Below, in pieces: positions 1 through 9,074 of a stretch of DNA of 54,332 nt; position 1 is the stretch's first letter, and each line of letters opens with the position of its first letter. Under the pieces are notes generated by a model, which worked only from the letters and a program-made list of their open reading frames with translations, was not told where the DNA came from and ran no database searches. Source of the DNA: Aeromonas allosaccharophila (GTDB lineage: Bacteria; Pseudomonadota; Gammaproteobacteria; Enterobacterales; Aeromonadaceae); NCBI RefSeq assembly GCF_000819685.1, contig NZ_CDBR01000060.1, positions 1 through 54,332 on the forward strand, given 5' to 3'. The position numbers and the translations under genes are program-made.

Positions 1-1783
1 TATCATCACCAATCTCTGCCTTGTTGTAGACGTCGTCGCCACCTGCACCTTGCAGTTCAACGGTCGGCGCCGGGGCCGCCACGTTGTCTACGGTGTAGTC
101 TTTGGTGTCGGACTTAGTGGTGCTGTTACCCGCCGCGTCGGTCACTGTAATCTCGGCTTTGACGCTGCTGCCGCCAACCAGTTTGTCGGCGGTGGTGCTG
201 GTGCTAAAGCCCCGCAGGCCGTTGCCCAGAACGACTACCTGGGTGGTCAGCTTGCTGCCGTCGCCCAGCGTCAGAGTCACGGTGTCGCCCACTTTGGCGT
301 CGCCGCTCACGGTGCCGCTCAGGGTGACACTGGCCTTGTCATCCGCCTCGGCCTGGTTCACCACGTTGTCGCCACCCACCACGATCGGGTTCAGGTTGAT
401 GCCCAGATCCGGTGCCACGCTGTCAACGCTACCGTCGTCCGTTGCCTTGCCGGTGTTACCCGCCGGATCGGTAACGCTGGCCGTCACCTGATAGCTGCCT
501 TCAGCTAACGGGGTGGTGACATCCACGCTGTAGCTGCCGTCCGGCTGTAGGGTGGTGGTCAGGGTCTGTTGGTTGCCGTTGGCATCGGTCACGACCAGGG
601 TAACGGTACTGCCCGCCGGGGCATCCGTCGTACCGGTAATGGTCGGGGTGGTGTCGTTGGTGTTGTCCGGCGCATCGACCGTGATCACTGGCGCTGTCAC
701 ATCAACGCTGCCATCGTCGGTCGCGGTGCCAGTGTTGCCGGCCGGATCGGTCACTGTGGCTGTGACGGTATAAGAACCTTCCGCCAATGGGGTGGTGACA
801 TCCACGCTGTAGCTGCCGTCCGGCTGTACCGTAGCGGTCAGGGGCTGCTGGTTGCCGTTAGCATCGGTCACGACCAGGGTAACGGTACTGCCCGCCGGGG
901 CATCCGTCGTACCGGTAATGGTCGGGGTGGTGTCGTTGGTGTTGTCCGGCGCATCGACCGTGATCACTGGCGCAGTCACATCGACACTGCCATCGTCGGT
1001 CGCACTGCCGGTATTACCCGCAGGATCTGTCACGGTGGCTGTAACGGTATAAGAGCCTTCGGCCAACGGGGTAACCACATCCACGGTGAAGGTACCAGCG
1101 GGTGTGACGATAGCGGTCAGGGTTTGTTGATTACCGTTTGCATCTGTGACCAGCAGGGTCACGGTGCTGCCAACGGGAGCATCCGTGGTCCCGGTCAGGG
1201 TTGGTGTGGTGTCATTGGTGTTATCTGGCGCAACCACGGAAATGGTGGGCGGCGTCAGGTCAAATACTTCATCTTCGCCAGCAACACCCAGCGGTGGCTC
1301 GCCATTGGTGTTGTAGGTGGTATCGAAAGTGGCTTCGGCAATGGTTGCATCACCGGTACGATCGATGGTGACAAAACCGCCGTTACCACTGGACCCGGCA
1401 ACACCACCAATTCCGCCACCGCCGGCGGCAGGCGCGCCGCCTGCTGCAGAGGCTTCAAAGGCCTGGGTCGGGTCAGCGCCACCCAAGATCGCCTGTTGTA
1501 GGGCACTGATATCATCAGGAGTACCTGCAGCGCCGTTTTGCGCCAGCTGGGGAGCATCTCCCTCTTCGGCAGGCTCACTCTGTTCGCTGGCTGGTTGCAC
1601 AGTGAACGACTGTCCGCCGCCCATGAAACTAGCGCCATCCGGCGACATGATCACCGCCCCTTTCGGCAGCACATCACCTTCAGCCAACAGCTTCCGGCTG
1701 CCATCTGCGGCAACCAGATAAATTTGTCCTTTAAGTTGGGTTACGGTTACGCCCTGTTCCAAGGTAACGGCATTGGTGATCAT
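1..1783 (-). CDS. Giant LapA-type surface adhesin, N-terminal part (runs off the window)
   Basis: The ATG follows a good AGGAGAG ribosome site and the frame stays open to the left edge (about 594 codons). Residues 1-130 look like the retention module of LapA-family type I-secreted adhesins. A beta-rich start (ITNAVTLEQGVTV, GQIYLVAADGSRKLL) is followed by the ILGGADPTQ segment and then alanine-glycine stretches SAAGG (113-114 dialanine) and PAAGGGG (119-120). By family knowledge, LapG-type periplasmic proteases cut between the two alanines in TAAG/PAAG motifs, releasing the adhesin. From about residue 175 there are Ig-like domains of about 93 residues, each beginning near APDNTNDTTPT and encoded by nearly identical 279-base repeats. 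Further left (bases 1-420) is a different Ig-like type with DNVVNQAEADDKA and DDVYNKAEIGDD motifs. The module and repeats support cell-surface attachment or biofilm function. The C-terminal RTX signal, secretion genes and lapD/lapG lie outside the window. Confidence 0.85.
   Translation of the reverse strand, partial: MITNAVTLEQGVTVTQLKGQIYLVAADGSRKLLAEGDVLPKGAVIMSPDGASFMGGGQSFTVQPASEQSEPAEEGDAPQLAQNGAAGTPDDISALQQAILGGADPTQAFEASAAGGAPAAGGGGIGGVAGSSGNGGFVTIDRTGDATIAEATFDTTYNTNGEPPLGVAGEDEVFDLTPPTISVVAPDNTNDTTPTLTGTTDAPVGSTVTLLVTDANGNQQTLTAIVTPAGTFTVDVVTPLAEGSYTVTATVTDPAGNTGSATDDGSVDVTAPVITVDAPDNTNDTTPTITGTTDAPAGSTVTLVVTDANGNQQPLTATVQPDGSYSVDVTTPLAEGSYTVTATVTDPAGNTGTATDDGSVDVTAPVITVDAPDNTNDTTPTITGTTDAPAGSTVTLVVTDANGNQQTLTTTLQPDGSYSVDVTTPLAEGSYQVTASVTDPAGNTGKATDDGSVDSVAPDLGINLNPIVVGGDNVVNQAEADDKASVTLSGTVSGDAKVGDTVTLTLGDGSKLTTQVVVLGNGLRGFSTSTTADKLVGGSSVKAEITVTDAAGNSTTKSDTKDYTVDNVAAPAPTVELQGAGGDDVYNKAEIGDD
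423..1260 (-). repeat. Tandem 279-bp repeats encoding Ig-like domains
   Basis: The word gcatccgt(c/g)g occurs at 621, 900 and 1179, exactly 279 bases apart (93 codons). The copies around 600-780 and 880-1060 are almost identical over long stretches, and the third has diverged. A partial fourth copy is visible near 423-560. Such repeats in adhesin genes commonly expand and contract by recombination and are a usual place for assembly collapse. Confidence 0.9.
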
Positions 1784-1978
1784 GTTCTCTCCTGAATCCT
1801 GATTTGAATGCAATAAGCCACAGCCTACTTTGCAGACTGAGGGGAAAAATAACCAGCTCGAAAATTCGAAAGGATAGACCGATTTGAGGCTGAACTGTTC
1901 AGCCAGACAGAAGTGTATAAAACGAGGTTGCAAGAATGGCAAAAACCAAAATTATCAATAAATTACAGAGTAATGACA

Positions 1979-2000
1979 GGAGCATGACAAAGCATGCTCC
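1979..2000 (-). terminator. Hairpin downstream of yidE
   Basis: An 8-bp perfect stem (ggagcatg / catgctcc, 6-base loop) can be extended by four more pairs (tgac / gtca) around one mismatch. It lies 14 bases after the yidE stop. There is no strong T run on the minus strand, so termination is only a guess. Confidence 0.35.
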
Positions 2001-2014
2001 CGTCAGGATTAACC

Positions 2015-3676
2015 CTATACACCCGCCCAGAGGATGATAGCCAGCAGCTGTGGCGAGATGATCCGCAGGAACATCACCAGCGGGTAGACAGTGGCGTATG
2101 AGAGCGCACTGGCGCCACTGGTCGGGTGCATGGCGTTGGCAAAGGCCAGCGCGGGAGGGTCTGTCATGGAGCCGGCCAGCAAGCCGCACAGGGTCAGATA
2201 GTTCATCTTGCCGTAGAGGCGCGCCAGCACACCGACTACCAGCAGCGGGATCAGGGTGATCGCCATGCCGTAGAGCATCCAGGCCGGGCCATCACCGTTG
2301 ATCAGGGTATCGACGAAACCGGCTCCGGACTTGAATCCGACCACCGCCAGAAACAGCACGATCCCGATCTCCCGCAGCGCCAGGTTGGCGCTGGGTGGCA
2401 TGAACCAGTAGAGCTTGCCGATGCTGCCGATCCGCGACAGGATCAGCGCCACCACCAACGGCCCGCCCGCCAGACCCAATTTGAGGGCGGCCGGAAAACC
2501 GGGCAGATAGAAGGGGATGGAGCCGAGCAATACGCCAAGGCCAATCCCGATAAATACCGGCAACATCTGCACCTGCTGCAGTTTTTGCTGCACGTTGCCG
2601 ACCACATTGGTCACCGCTTCGATGGCATCGAGGCGCCCCACCAGGTTGAGGATGTCACCAAACTGCAGGCTGGTCTGACTGGTCGGCACCAGCTCGATAC
2701 CGGCGCGGTTAAGACGGGAGATCACCACGTCATAGCGCTGTTTGATGTCAAGATCGCGGATCTTCTTGCCAAGTACCTGCTCGTTGGTCACCACCACCCG
2801 CTCGACGCGCAGATCGGTGCCACGGGTCGAGAGCGAGGTCTCCACCTCCTCCCCCAATACCAGCAACACCTTGTGCAGCGCGTGACGCTCACCCACCAGG
2901 TGCAGCAAGTCACCCAGTTCGATACGGGATTCCGGGCGCGGCACCATCAGCTCGTCGCCCCGTTTGAGCCGTGAACAGATGACATCGGACTCGTCGAGAC
3001 TCGGGATCTCGCTCAGCATCAGGCCGTGCATGTTGGGATTGCGCACCGCGATGTTGATGGTCTGCAAGCTCTCCTTGGTTTTACCGGTTTGTAGCTCGAA
3101 CTGGGCGGCTTCATCGTCGATCTTGATGCGAAAGAAGACCCTGACCAGCCACATGGTGAGCAAAATGCCACAGATACCAAACGGATAGGCAACCGCATAT
3201 CCCATCCCCATCAGGCCGGTAGAACCGGGCGCGGCGCCCAGCTCGGCGAGGATCTGCTGGCCCGCACCGAGGGATGGCGTATTGGTGACGGCACCGGAGA
3301 AGACCCCCAGAATGACCGGCAACGGCACATCGAAAAATTGATGCAAGCCAGCAGCCACCACGCAGCCAAGGATGACCAGCAAAGCGGCAAAGGCGTTGAG
3401 TTTGAGACCCGAACTGCGCAATGACGAGAAGAAACCCGGCCCGACCTGGATGCCGATGGTATAGACAAACAGGATCAGGCCAAATTCTTGAATAAAGTGA
3501 AGCGTTTGTGCATCCAGCGCGAGATCGGAGGCGCCTGCAAAGTGACCCACTATGATGCCGCCGAACAGCACCCCCCCTATTCCCAAGCCAACGCCATAGA
3601 CTCGCCAGTTTCCCAGCCAGAGTCCTAGCACTGCCACCAGCGACAACATGCTGATGGAAAGCGCGATTTCACTCAT
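2015..3676 (-). CDS. yidE: YidE family putative transporter (AspT/YidE/YbjL superfamily)
   Basis: A 553-residue inner-membrane protein, the same length I recall for E. coli YidE. It is recognisable by the stretches [40 protein letters not shown] and [16 protein letters not shown]. Two hydrophobic halves (about residues 1-190 and 375-553) flank a soluble central part with two TrkA-C-like regulatory domains (about 200-370). By family analogy with AspT it may be an anion or carboxylate transporter, but no substrate is established. I chose the ATG at 3676 rather than the in-frame ATG at 3685 because AAAGGA lies 8 bases before it and the protein then begins MSEIALS, like its homologues. Confidence 0.9.
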   Translation of the reverse strand: MSEIALSISMLSLVAVLGLWLGNWRVYGVGLGIGGVLFGGIIVGHFAGASDLALDAQTLHFIQEFGLILFVYTIGIQVGPGFFSSLRSSGLKLNAFAALLVILGCVVAAGLHQFFDVPLPVILGVFSGAVTNTPSLGAGQQILAELGAAPGSTGLMGMGYAVAYPFGICGILLTMWLVRVFFRIKIDDEAAQFELQTGKTKESLQTINIAVRNPNMHGLMLSEIPSLDESDVICSRLKRGDELMVPRPESRIELGDLLHLVGERHALHKVLLVLGEEVETSLSTRGTDLRVERVVVTNEQVLGKKIRDLDIKQRYDVVISRLNRAGIELVPTSQTSLQFGDILNLVGRLDAIEAVTNVVGNVQQKLQQVQMLPVFIGIGLGVLLGSIPFYLPGFPAALKLGLAGGPLVVALILSRIGSIGKLYWFMPPSANLALREIGIVLFLAVVGFKSGAGFVDTLINGDGPAWMLYGMAITLIPLLVVGVLARLYGKMNYLTLCGLLAGSMTDPPALAFANAMHPTSGASALSYATVYPLVMFLRIISPQLLAIILWAGV

Positions 3677-3803
3677 TTCGTGCATCCTTTGCGAATTGAA
3701 CTGGCCCTAGCTTGTCAGCAAACGCTGATGCCAACTGTGTGATACCGCACGAATTTATCCTTTTACGCGCTAAAAATACCAATTAAGGGCTAGTTGCAAG
3801 ACG

Positions 3804-4439
3804 TTAGGCGACGTAGCCGTAAATGGCCATAAAGTGACAAACGCTGCCACCCAGCACAAAGAGATGCCAGATGGCGTGGTTATAGGGGATCTGCTTGGCC
3901 ACATAGAAAATGACCCCGAGGCTGTAGATAAGGCCACCGAGCCCGAGCAGCAGCAGCCCCTCACCGGCCAGATGGATATAGAGCTGATAGATGACCACCA
4001 GCGACAGCCAGCCCAACATCAGGTAGGTAAAGAGCGACAGCTTCTTGAAGCGGTTGATAAACACCAGCTTGAACACCACACCAGCCAGCGCCAGGGCCCA
4101 GATCACCACCATCAAGCCCTTCGCCAGCGGCGTATCGAGCGCCACCAGCAGGAAGGGGGTATAGGTGCCGGCAATCAGCAGATAGATGGCGCAGTGATCA
4201 AACACCTTGCACCAGCGTCTGGCCCGCCCTTCCGCCATGCTGTGATAGAGGGTAGAGGCTAGATAGAGCAGCACCAGACTGCCGCCATAAAGGCTGTAAC
4301 TCACCAGCGCCTGCGTGCCCTGCCCCCATCCCTTGATGAGCAACAACACCAGCCCGACAATCCCCAGCAACAATCCCGCACCGTGACTCAGCCGGTTTGC
4401 CAGCTCCTCTCGGGGGGAGTAATCCATCACACCACTCAT
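3804..4439 (-). CDS. trhA: Hemolysin III family membrane protein TrhA/YqfA
   Basis: A 211-residue, seven-helix membrane protein of the PAQR/hemolysin III family. Family signatures are visible: [14 protein letters not shown] at the start, [29 protein letters not shown] and the C-terminal [19 protein letters not shown]. The serine, aspartate and histidines in these motifs correspond to the metal-binding residues known for PAQR proteins. E. coli YqfA (TrhA) has been linked to membrane energetics and fatty-acid homeostasis; the hemolysin name is historical. The ATG at 4439 has GGAG 8 bases upstream; the longer in-frame version lacks homologous sequence. It diverges from the decarboxylase gene at 4615. 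Confidence 0.9.
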   Translation of the reverse strand: MSGVMDYSPREELANRLSHGAGLLLGIVGLVLLLIKGWGQGTQALVSYSLYGGSLVLLYLASTLYHSMAEGRARRWCKVFDHCAIYLLIAGTYTPFLLVALDTPLAKGLMVVIWALALAGVVFKLVFINRFKKLSLFTYLMLGWLSLVVIYQLYIHLAGEGLLLLGLGGLIYSLGVIFYVAKQIPYNHAIWHLFVLGGSVCHFMAIYGYVA

Positions 4440-4614
4440 AACATCGACTCCACAATAACTGTGGCTCACTCTACCCAGCGCCATTTCAGAGTACAAGTGT
4501 TCGCTTAAAAAATGGAGTGGCTGTCACCTGCCCCCCTTTGGTGTATGCTCTGCCGCCGATGCCCGAGACAAACGGCATAGACACCTACCCTGGTGAACTG
4601 GTCTGGAGAACCTG

Positions 4615-6120
4615 ATGAAGTTGACTGAGCTGTTTGCACAAGCGGATCCCGCCTTTGGCGAGGCGATGAACACCTTGCTGGAGAGCTTCCACCACTCCGA
4701 CGACAGTCAGGCCCCCTATCAGCGCGACCTGTTCACCCACCAGCTCGATCAATCCCGCATGCCTGCAGTCGGCCAACCTATCGAGGAGTATCTGGCGCGG
4801 CTGGCCACTCTGGTGCCCGGCGCCTCGCACCTCACCTCACCACGCTACATGGGCCACATGACGGCGCCCCTGCCGGCCTATACCGCCGAGCTGTCGCGCC
4901 TGCTGGTGATGCTCAACCAGAATCCGATGAAGATGGAGTCCTCCCGCCTGCTCAGCTTTCTGGAGCGGGAGGTGCTGGCCAAGCTGCACCGCCTCATCTA
5001 TGGCAGGGACGATGCCTTCTACGGCGAGCAGATGCATGCCAAGGATGCCGCCCTCGGCGTCATGACCAGCGGTGGCACCATCGCCAACGTCACGGCACTG
5101 TGGCTGGCCCGCAACCGCGCCTGCGGCGACAACCTGTTCACCCTCTATGAGCAGGGCTATCGCGGCGCCGTTATTCTGGGCTCCCGCCTGATGCACTACT
5201 CCTTCGACAAGGGGATGGATCTGCTGGGGCTGGGCGCCCGCAGCGTCTGGCGCCTCGAGACCGACGAGCAGAACAGGCTCAGTCTGGCTGCGTTGGAGCG
5301 GGCGCTGCTACAGTGCAAGGAACAGAAATTGAAAGTACTGGCATTGGTCGGCGTGGCTGGCAGTACCGACTTTGGCTCCATCGATCCCCTGCCTGAGCTG
5401 GCCGCCATAGCCGAGCGCGAGCAGATCCACTTCCACGTGGATGCCGCCTGGGGTGGCCCGACCCTCTTCTCCCCCCGCTATCAAAACCTGCTGGCCGGCA
5501 TTGAGCGAGCCGATACCGTCACCCTGGATGGCCACAAACAACTGCTGGTGCCGCTCGGTACCGGCATGCTGCTCTGCCGCCAGCCCGACCTGATGATGGC
5601 GGTCAAGCGCGAAGCCCCTTACGCCATTCGCGCCACCTCGTTCGATCAGGGGCGCTTTACGCTGGAGGGCACCCGTCCGGCCAACGCCCTCTATCTGGAT
5701 GCCGCCTTCCAGCTGTTTGGCCAGCAGGGTTACGCCCATCTCATCGAAGCCAACTACGACCGCGCCCGGCTGATGGCAGAGCTCATCGAAAGCGACCCTG
5801 CCTTCGAGCTGATGTCGGCGCCGGTGATGAACTTGCTCTCCTACCGCTGCATTCCGCCCCACCTGCAGGGCAAGGTGCTGGACGAAGCGGCCAACGCGCA
5901 GATCAACGACTTCAACGTGGCGCTGCAAAAAGCCCAGCGGGCCGAGGGGCACAGCTTTGTCTCCCGCACCCAGCGGGCAGTAGTGCGCTACGGCGCCCAG
6001 CCGCTCACCCTGCTGCGCGCCGTGCTGCTTAACCCGCTTATCGAAGAGCGCCACATCCGCGAGCTGCTGGCGGATCAAAAACGGCTGGGCGAGCCCCTTG
6101 CCCGCCAGCTATTTGGCTAG
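4615..6120 (+). CDS. panP: PLP-dependent decarboxylase, PanP-like (aspartate 1-decarboxylase / glutamate decarboxylase family)
   Basis: A 501-residue group II PLP-dependent amino-acid decarboxylase. The PLP lysine is K308 in TLDGHKQLLVPLGTG. Upstream lie the cofactor-contacting segments TSGGTIANVTALW and FHVDAAWGGP. The N-terminal stretch SPRYMGHMTAPLPAYTAELSRLLVMLNQN is typical of the Vibrio/Aeromonas/Shewanella subfamily in which PanP makes beta-alanine from aspartate for pantothenate synthesis, replacing pyruvoyl PanD. That assignment is from family resemblance; glutamate or another amino acid remains possible. It has a GGAGAA ribosome site, stands alone, and diverges from trhA. Confidence 0.8.
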   Translation: MKLTELFAQADPAFGEAMNTLLESFHHSDDSQAPYQRDLFTHQLDQSRMPAVGQPIEEYLARLATLVPGASHLTSPRYMGHMTAPLPAYTAELSRLLVMLNQNPMKMESSRLLSFLEREVLAKLHRLIYGRDDAFYGEQMHAKDAALGVMTSGGTIANVTALWLARNRACGDNLFTLYEQGYRGAVILGSRLMHYSFDKGMDLLGLGARSVWRLETDEQNRLSLAALERALLQCKEQKLKVLALVGVAGSTDFGSIDPLPELAAIAEREQIHFHVDAAWGGPTLFSPRYQNLLAGIERADTVTLDGHKQLLVPLGTGMLLCRQPDLMMAVKREAPYAIRATSFDQGRFTLEGTRPANALYLDAAFQLFGQQGYAHLIEANYDRARLMAELIESDPAFELMSAPVMNLLSYRCIPPHLQGKVLDEAANAQINDFNVALQKAQRAEGHSFVSRTQRAVVRYGAQPLTLLRAVLLNPLIEERHIRELLADQKRLGEPLARQLFG

Positions 6121-6235
6121 CGCCGCGCCAGGGAACTGGACGTAAATTGGGCGGTCTTATTCATTTGCCGTTGCCCATCGGGCAGGTAAACTGGACACAG
6201 TTTTGAGATCCATTCTTGAGGGCTACGCGCCAGAC

Positions 6236-6787
6236 ATGAAGCAATTTATTGAATTTATTCCACTTATCGTTTTCTTCGCGGTCTACAAGTTTTACGACAT
6301 CTACATGGCTACCGGCGCACTGGTGGTGGTCACCGGTCTGCAGCTCGCCTATAGCTGGATCCGCTACCGCAAGGTCGAGAAGATGCAGCTCTTTACCTTC
6401 CTGCTGGTCGGCTTCTTCGGCGGCCTCACCGTGTTTTTCCACGATGACACCTTCATCAAGTGGAAAGTGACTGTCATCAACGTGCTGTTCGCACTGGGTC
6501 TGCTCATCAGCCGCTACGGCTTTGGCAAGAATCTGATCAAACAGATGCTGGCCAAGGAGCTGCAAGCGCCCGATGCAGTCTGGGACAAGGTCAATCTCGG
6601 CTGGGTCGGCTTCTTTACCGTCTGTGGCCTGCTCAACCTCTACGTGGCGTTCAACATGCCGCAAGAGATGTGGGTCAACTTCAAGGTGTTCGGCCTGCTG
6701 GGGATGACGCTGGTCTTTACCCTGCTGAGCGGCGTCTATCTCTACCGCCACATTCCGGCTGAACAAAAAGAACAGCTGAAAAAATAA
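6236..6787 (+). CDS. yciB: Inner membrane protein YciB (intracellular septation protein A family)
   Basis: A 183-residue, very hydrophobic protein with about five membrane helices (E. coli YciB is 179). It begins [23 protein letters not shown], and carries the family stretches [28 protein letters not shown] and [18 protein letters not shown]. The family contributes to cell-envelope integrity and septation in E. coli and Shigella. I chose ATG 6236 over upstream TTG starts because the encoded N-terminus matches the family. yciI follows 24 bases downstream, and the two probably form an operon. Confidence 0.92.
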   Translation: MKQFIEFIPLIVFFAVYKFYDIYMATGALVVVTGLQLAYSWIRYRKVEKMQLFTFLLVGFFGGLTVFFHDDTFIKWKVTVINVLFALGLLISRYGFGKNLIKQMLAKELQAPDAVWDKVNLGWVGFFTVCGLLNLYVAFNMPQEMWVNFKVFGLLGMTLVFTLLSGVYLYRHIPAEQKEQLKK

Positions 6788-6811
6788 CCCTCATCAGAAA
6801 AGGATCCTCTC

Positions 6812-7108
6812 ATGTGGTATCTCATCTACTCCGAAGATGTCCCCGATAGCCTGCCACTACGCAAGCAGGTTCGCCCTGCCCATCTGGCCCGGCTGCAAGC
6901 GCTGCAGGATGAAGGTCGCCTGCTGACTGCCGGCCCCAACCCCGCTATCGATGCCGAGGATCCGGCCGATGCGGGCTTTACCGGCAGCACTGTCATCGCC
7001 GAGTTTGCCTCGCTGGCTGACGCCAAAGCCTGGGCCGATGCCGACCCTTATGTGACCGCCGATGTCTACGCCAAGGTCACCATCAAGCCGTTCAAGAAAG
7101 TCTTTTAA
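6812..7108 (+). CDS. yciI: YciI-like protein
   Basis: A 98-residue protein of the YCII/dimeric alpha-beta barrel family. It begins [28 protein letters not shown]; the histidine of RPAHLARL and the aspartate of ADADPYV are the conserved pair the family uses in its putative active-site cleft. The biological role is not established; related domains catalyse small-molecule chemistry such as dehalogenation. AAAGGATCC precedes the ATG. It is paired with yciB and closes the operon at a strong hairpin terminator. Confidence 0.9.
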   Translation: MWYLIYSEDVPDSLPLRKQVRPAHLARLQALQDEGRLLTAGPNPAIDAEDPADAGFTGSTVIAEFASLADAKAWADADPYVTADVYAKVTIKPFKKVF

Positions 7109-7123
7109 ACCGGCGTCAGATGC

Positions 7124-7166
7124 AAAGAGGCCGGAACGGGTGTACAACCCGCTCCGGCCTCTTTTT
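7124..7166. terminator. Bidirectional rho-independent terminator between yciI and cysQ
   Basis: A long stem (gaggccgga.cggg / cccg.tccggcctc) is flanked by AAA on the left and TTTTT on the right. It can stop transcription of yciI (+) and cysQ (-). Confidence 0.85.
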
Positions 7167-7204
7167 ATTGGGCGATATGAGCAATGCTCAGCTCCCCGAC
7201 AAGG

Positions 7205-7972
7205 TCACGCCCTGGCGACAAACCAGGGGTTGAGGATATCTGGCTTGTTGTAGGCAAGGGGTGAACCGTCGAGTTGGGTGACGCTCCCTCCAGCCCCCTC
7301 CAGCACCGCTTGCGCCGCACCGGTATCCCACTCGCAGGTGGGGGCGAGGCGCGGATAGAGCTCGGCGCCCCCCTCGGCAATGATGCAAAACTTGAGGGAG
7401 CTGCCCATGGAGACCAGCTCGATTTCACCAAAAGGAGCCAGAAAATCGAGGGTCTCCTGCGACAGGTGGTTGCGACTGCCCACCACCCGCCACACTTCGC
7501 CTTCACGATGAGGCCGGGTCTGGATGGACTCGCGTTTGCCATCGGCGATGCGCCAGGCGCCAAGCCCCTTTCCGCCATACCAGAGCGTGTCCAGCACCGG
7601 CGCATAGACCAGCCCCCAACGCGGCGCCCCCGCTTCAATCAGCGCGATATTGACGGTGAACTCGCCATTGCGAGAGACAAACTCCTTGGTGCCATCGAGA
7701 GGATCCACCAGCCAGTAGCGTGACCAGCCGTGGCGCGCGGCCATCACCTCGGGGCCAGATTCCTCCGACAGCACAGGGATCTCGGGGGTCAACCGCGCCA
7801 ACGCCTGCACAATCACCTCATGCGCCCCCTTGTCAGCAGCCGTGAGCGGACTCTCGTCGCTCTTGTACTCCACCGCAAAAGGCTCGCGGTAGATCGCCAT
7901 GATGGCTGCCCCCGCCGCACGAGCGACAGGTTCCAGATCGGTGATATCGGGGTGGTACAGGGGGTGCTCCAT
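7205..7972 (-). CDS. cysQ: 3'(2'),5'-bisphosphate nucleotidase CysQ
   Basis: A 255-residue inositol-monophosphatase-fold phosphatase that hydrolyses 3'-phosphoadenosine 5'-phosphate, the by-product of sulfate assimilation, to AMP. The metal-binding motifs are intact: LSEES near residue 70, WLVDPLDGTKEF near residue 90, and CEWDTGAAQAVLEGAGG near residue 215. Length is close to the E. coli protein (246). It is transcribed toward yciI and separated from it by a shared terminator. Upstream pdxJ is on the same strand but has its own terminator between. Confidence 0.93.
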   Translation of the reverse strand: MEHPLYHPDITDLEPVARAAGAAIMAIYREPFAVEYKSDESPLTAADKGAHEVIVQALARLTPEIPVLSEESGPEVMAARHGWSRYWLVDPLDGTKEFVSRNGEFTVNIALIEAGAPRWGLVYAPVLDTLWYGGKGLGAWRIADGKRESIQTRPHREGEVWRVVGSRNHLSQETLDFLAPFGEIELVSMGSSLKFCIIAEGGAELYPRLAPTCEWDTGAAQAVLEGAGGSVTQLDGSPLAYNKPDILNPWFVARA

Positions 7973-8100
7973 AACAATCTCGTCCAGCTCACAGGGTCAA
8001 CCAGTGTAACTCTTTTGACATCAACTGCTTATAGCCGATTGTGCTGGGTTATTACGGTGCGGGAGTCGCCAGCCCATTTCGCTTGGGTAAACAGGACCAG

Positions 8101-8136
8101 AAACAACAAAGGACGCCGTGGCGTCCCTTGTTGTTT
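8101..8136 (-). terminator. Terminator after pdxJ
   Basis: A 17-bp stem with one mismatch (aaacaacaaaggacgcc with its partner, 2-base loop gt). The A-rich left arm gives a T-rich end on the minus strand. It sits 37 bases past the pdxJ stop and could also work in the opposite direction. Confidence 0.75.
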
Positions 8137-8173
8137 TGGCGACCTTTATCAGGCCGCTGACCTATCCAGCGGA

Positions 8174-8911
8174 TCAGATCCCCTGACGGGCTTCCTGCAT
8201 CAGCAGGCGCATGTCGCTCACGGCCTTGGCCAGACCGTCGAAGGCGGCGCGGCCGATGATGGCGTGGCCGATGTTGAGCTCATAGAGCTCGGGGATGGCG
8301 GCGATGGCCTTGACGTTGTGATAATGCAGGCCGTGGCCGGCATTGACCTTCAAACCCTTGCCAGCGGCATAGGAGGCACCGGCGGCGATGCGCTTGAACT
8401 CGGCGTTGCGCTCGGCATCTGTGGTGGCATCGGCGTAACGGCCGGTGTGGATCTCGATAAAGGGGGCACCACTCTCGGCGGCCGCATCGATCTGGATGGG
8501 ATCGGCATCGATAAAGAGCGAAACCTGAGCACCTGCGGCAGAGAGGCGGGCCACGGCGTCGGTCACCTTGGCCAGCTGACCGGCAACATCGAGACCGCCC
8601 TCGGTGGTCACTTCGGTGCGCTTCTCCGGCACCAGACAGACGAAGTGGGGCTTGATGCGACAAGCGATGCCGACCATCTCCTCGGTCACTGCCATCTCCA
8701 GGTTCATTCTGGTCTGGATGGTCTGGCGCAGGATCTCCACATCACGGTCGGTGATGTGGCGGCGATCTTCACGCAGATGCACGGTAATGCCATCAGCACC
8801 AGCCTGCTCGGCAACAAAAGCGGCCTGCACCGGATCCGGATACTGAGTGCCACGGGCGTTACGCAGGGTGGCGATATGGTCGATGTTCACACCCAGATAG
8901 ATTTCACTCAT
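8174..8911 (-). CDS. pdxJ: Pyridoxine 5'-phosphate synthase PdxJ
   Basis: A 245-residue TIM-barrel enzyme that condenses 1-deoxyxylulose 5-phosphate with 3-amino-2-oxopropyl phosphate to form pyridoxine 5'-phosphate (E. coli PdxJ is 243). Signatures seen: [54 protein letters not shown] and [15 protein letters not shown] 8911 has AAGGAG at ideal spacing; the longer reading has no homologous extension. It is the last gene of the conserved rnc-era-recO-pdxJ order, though 163 bases holding a repeat separate it from recO. Confidence 0.95.
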   Translation of the reverse strand: MSEIYLGVNIDHIATLRNARGTQYPDPVQAAFVAEQAGADGITVHLREDRRHITDRDVEILRQTIQTRMNLEMAVTEEMVGIACRIKPHFVCLVPEKRTEVTTEGGLDVAGQLAKVTDAVARLSAAGAQVSLFIDADPIQIDAAAESGAPFIEIHTGRYADATTDAERNAEFKRIAAGASYAAGKGLKVNAGHGLHYHNVKAIAAIPELYELNIGHAIIGRAAFDGLAKAVSDMRLLMQEARQGI

Positions 8912-9000
8912 TGAGAACTCCTTGAAAAGCTTCATCTGTTGACTGCGCGGTCAGCGAATCACCCCGCGCCAATATCCGTATGTCTGTAATCTGTGTCAGC

Positions 9001-9040
9001 TCGTAGGTTCGATTAGCGCAGCGTAATCGGACGTAGGTAA
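9001..9040. repeat. REP-like palindromic repeat between recO and pdxJ
   Basis: The stretch cgatta-gcgcagcg-taatcg is an imperfect palindrome flanked by gtaggt on one side and gtaggt again on the other. It resembles dispersed extragenic repeats (the kind containing GATTACGCTGCGCTAATC) common in gammaproteobacteria. Only one copy is seen in the window, so dispersion is not shown here. Confidence 0.5.
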
Positions 9041-9074
9041 CATTCTTATCGTGCCGGGTAACACCGCAGGACGG

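Noticed and set aside
569..1501. Plus-strand open frame opposite the adhesin repeats
   Set aside because: Antisense shadow of the Ig-like repeats; the minus-strand frame carries clear domain patterns and a ribosome site.
1899..2189. A small minus-strand ORF downstream of yidE
   Set aside because: Mostly a frame-shifted shadow of the yidE 3' end, with no ribosome site.
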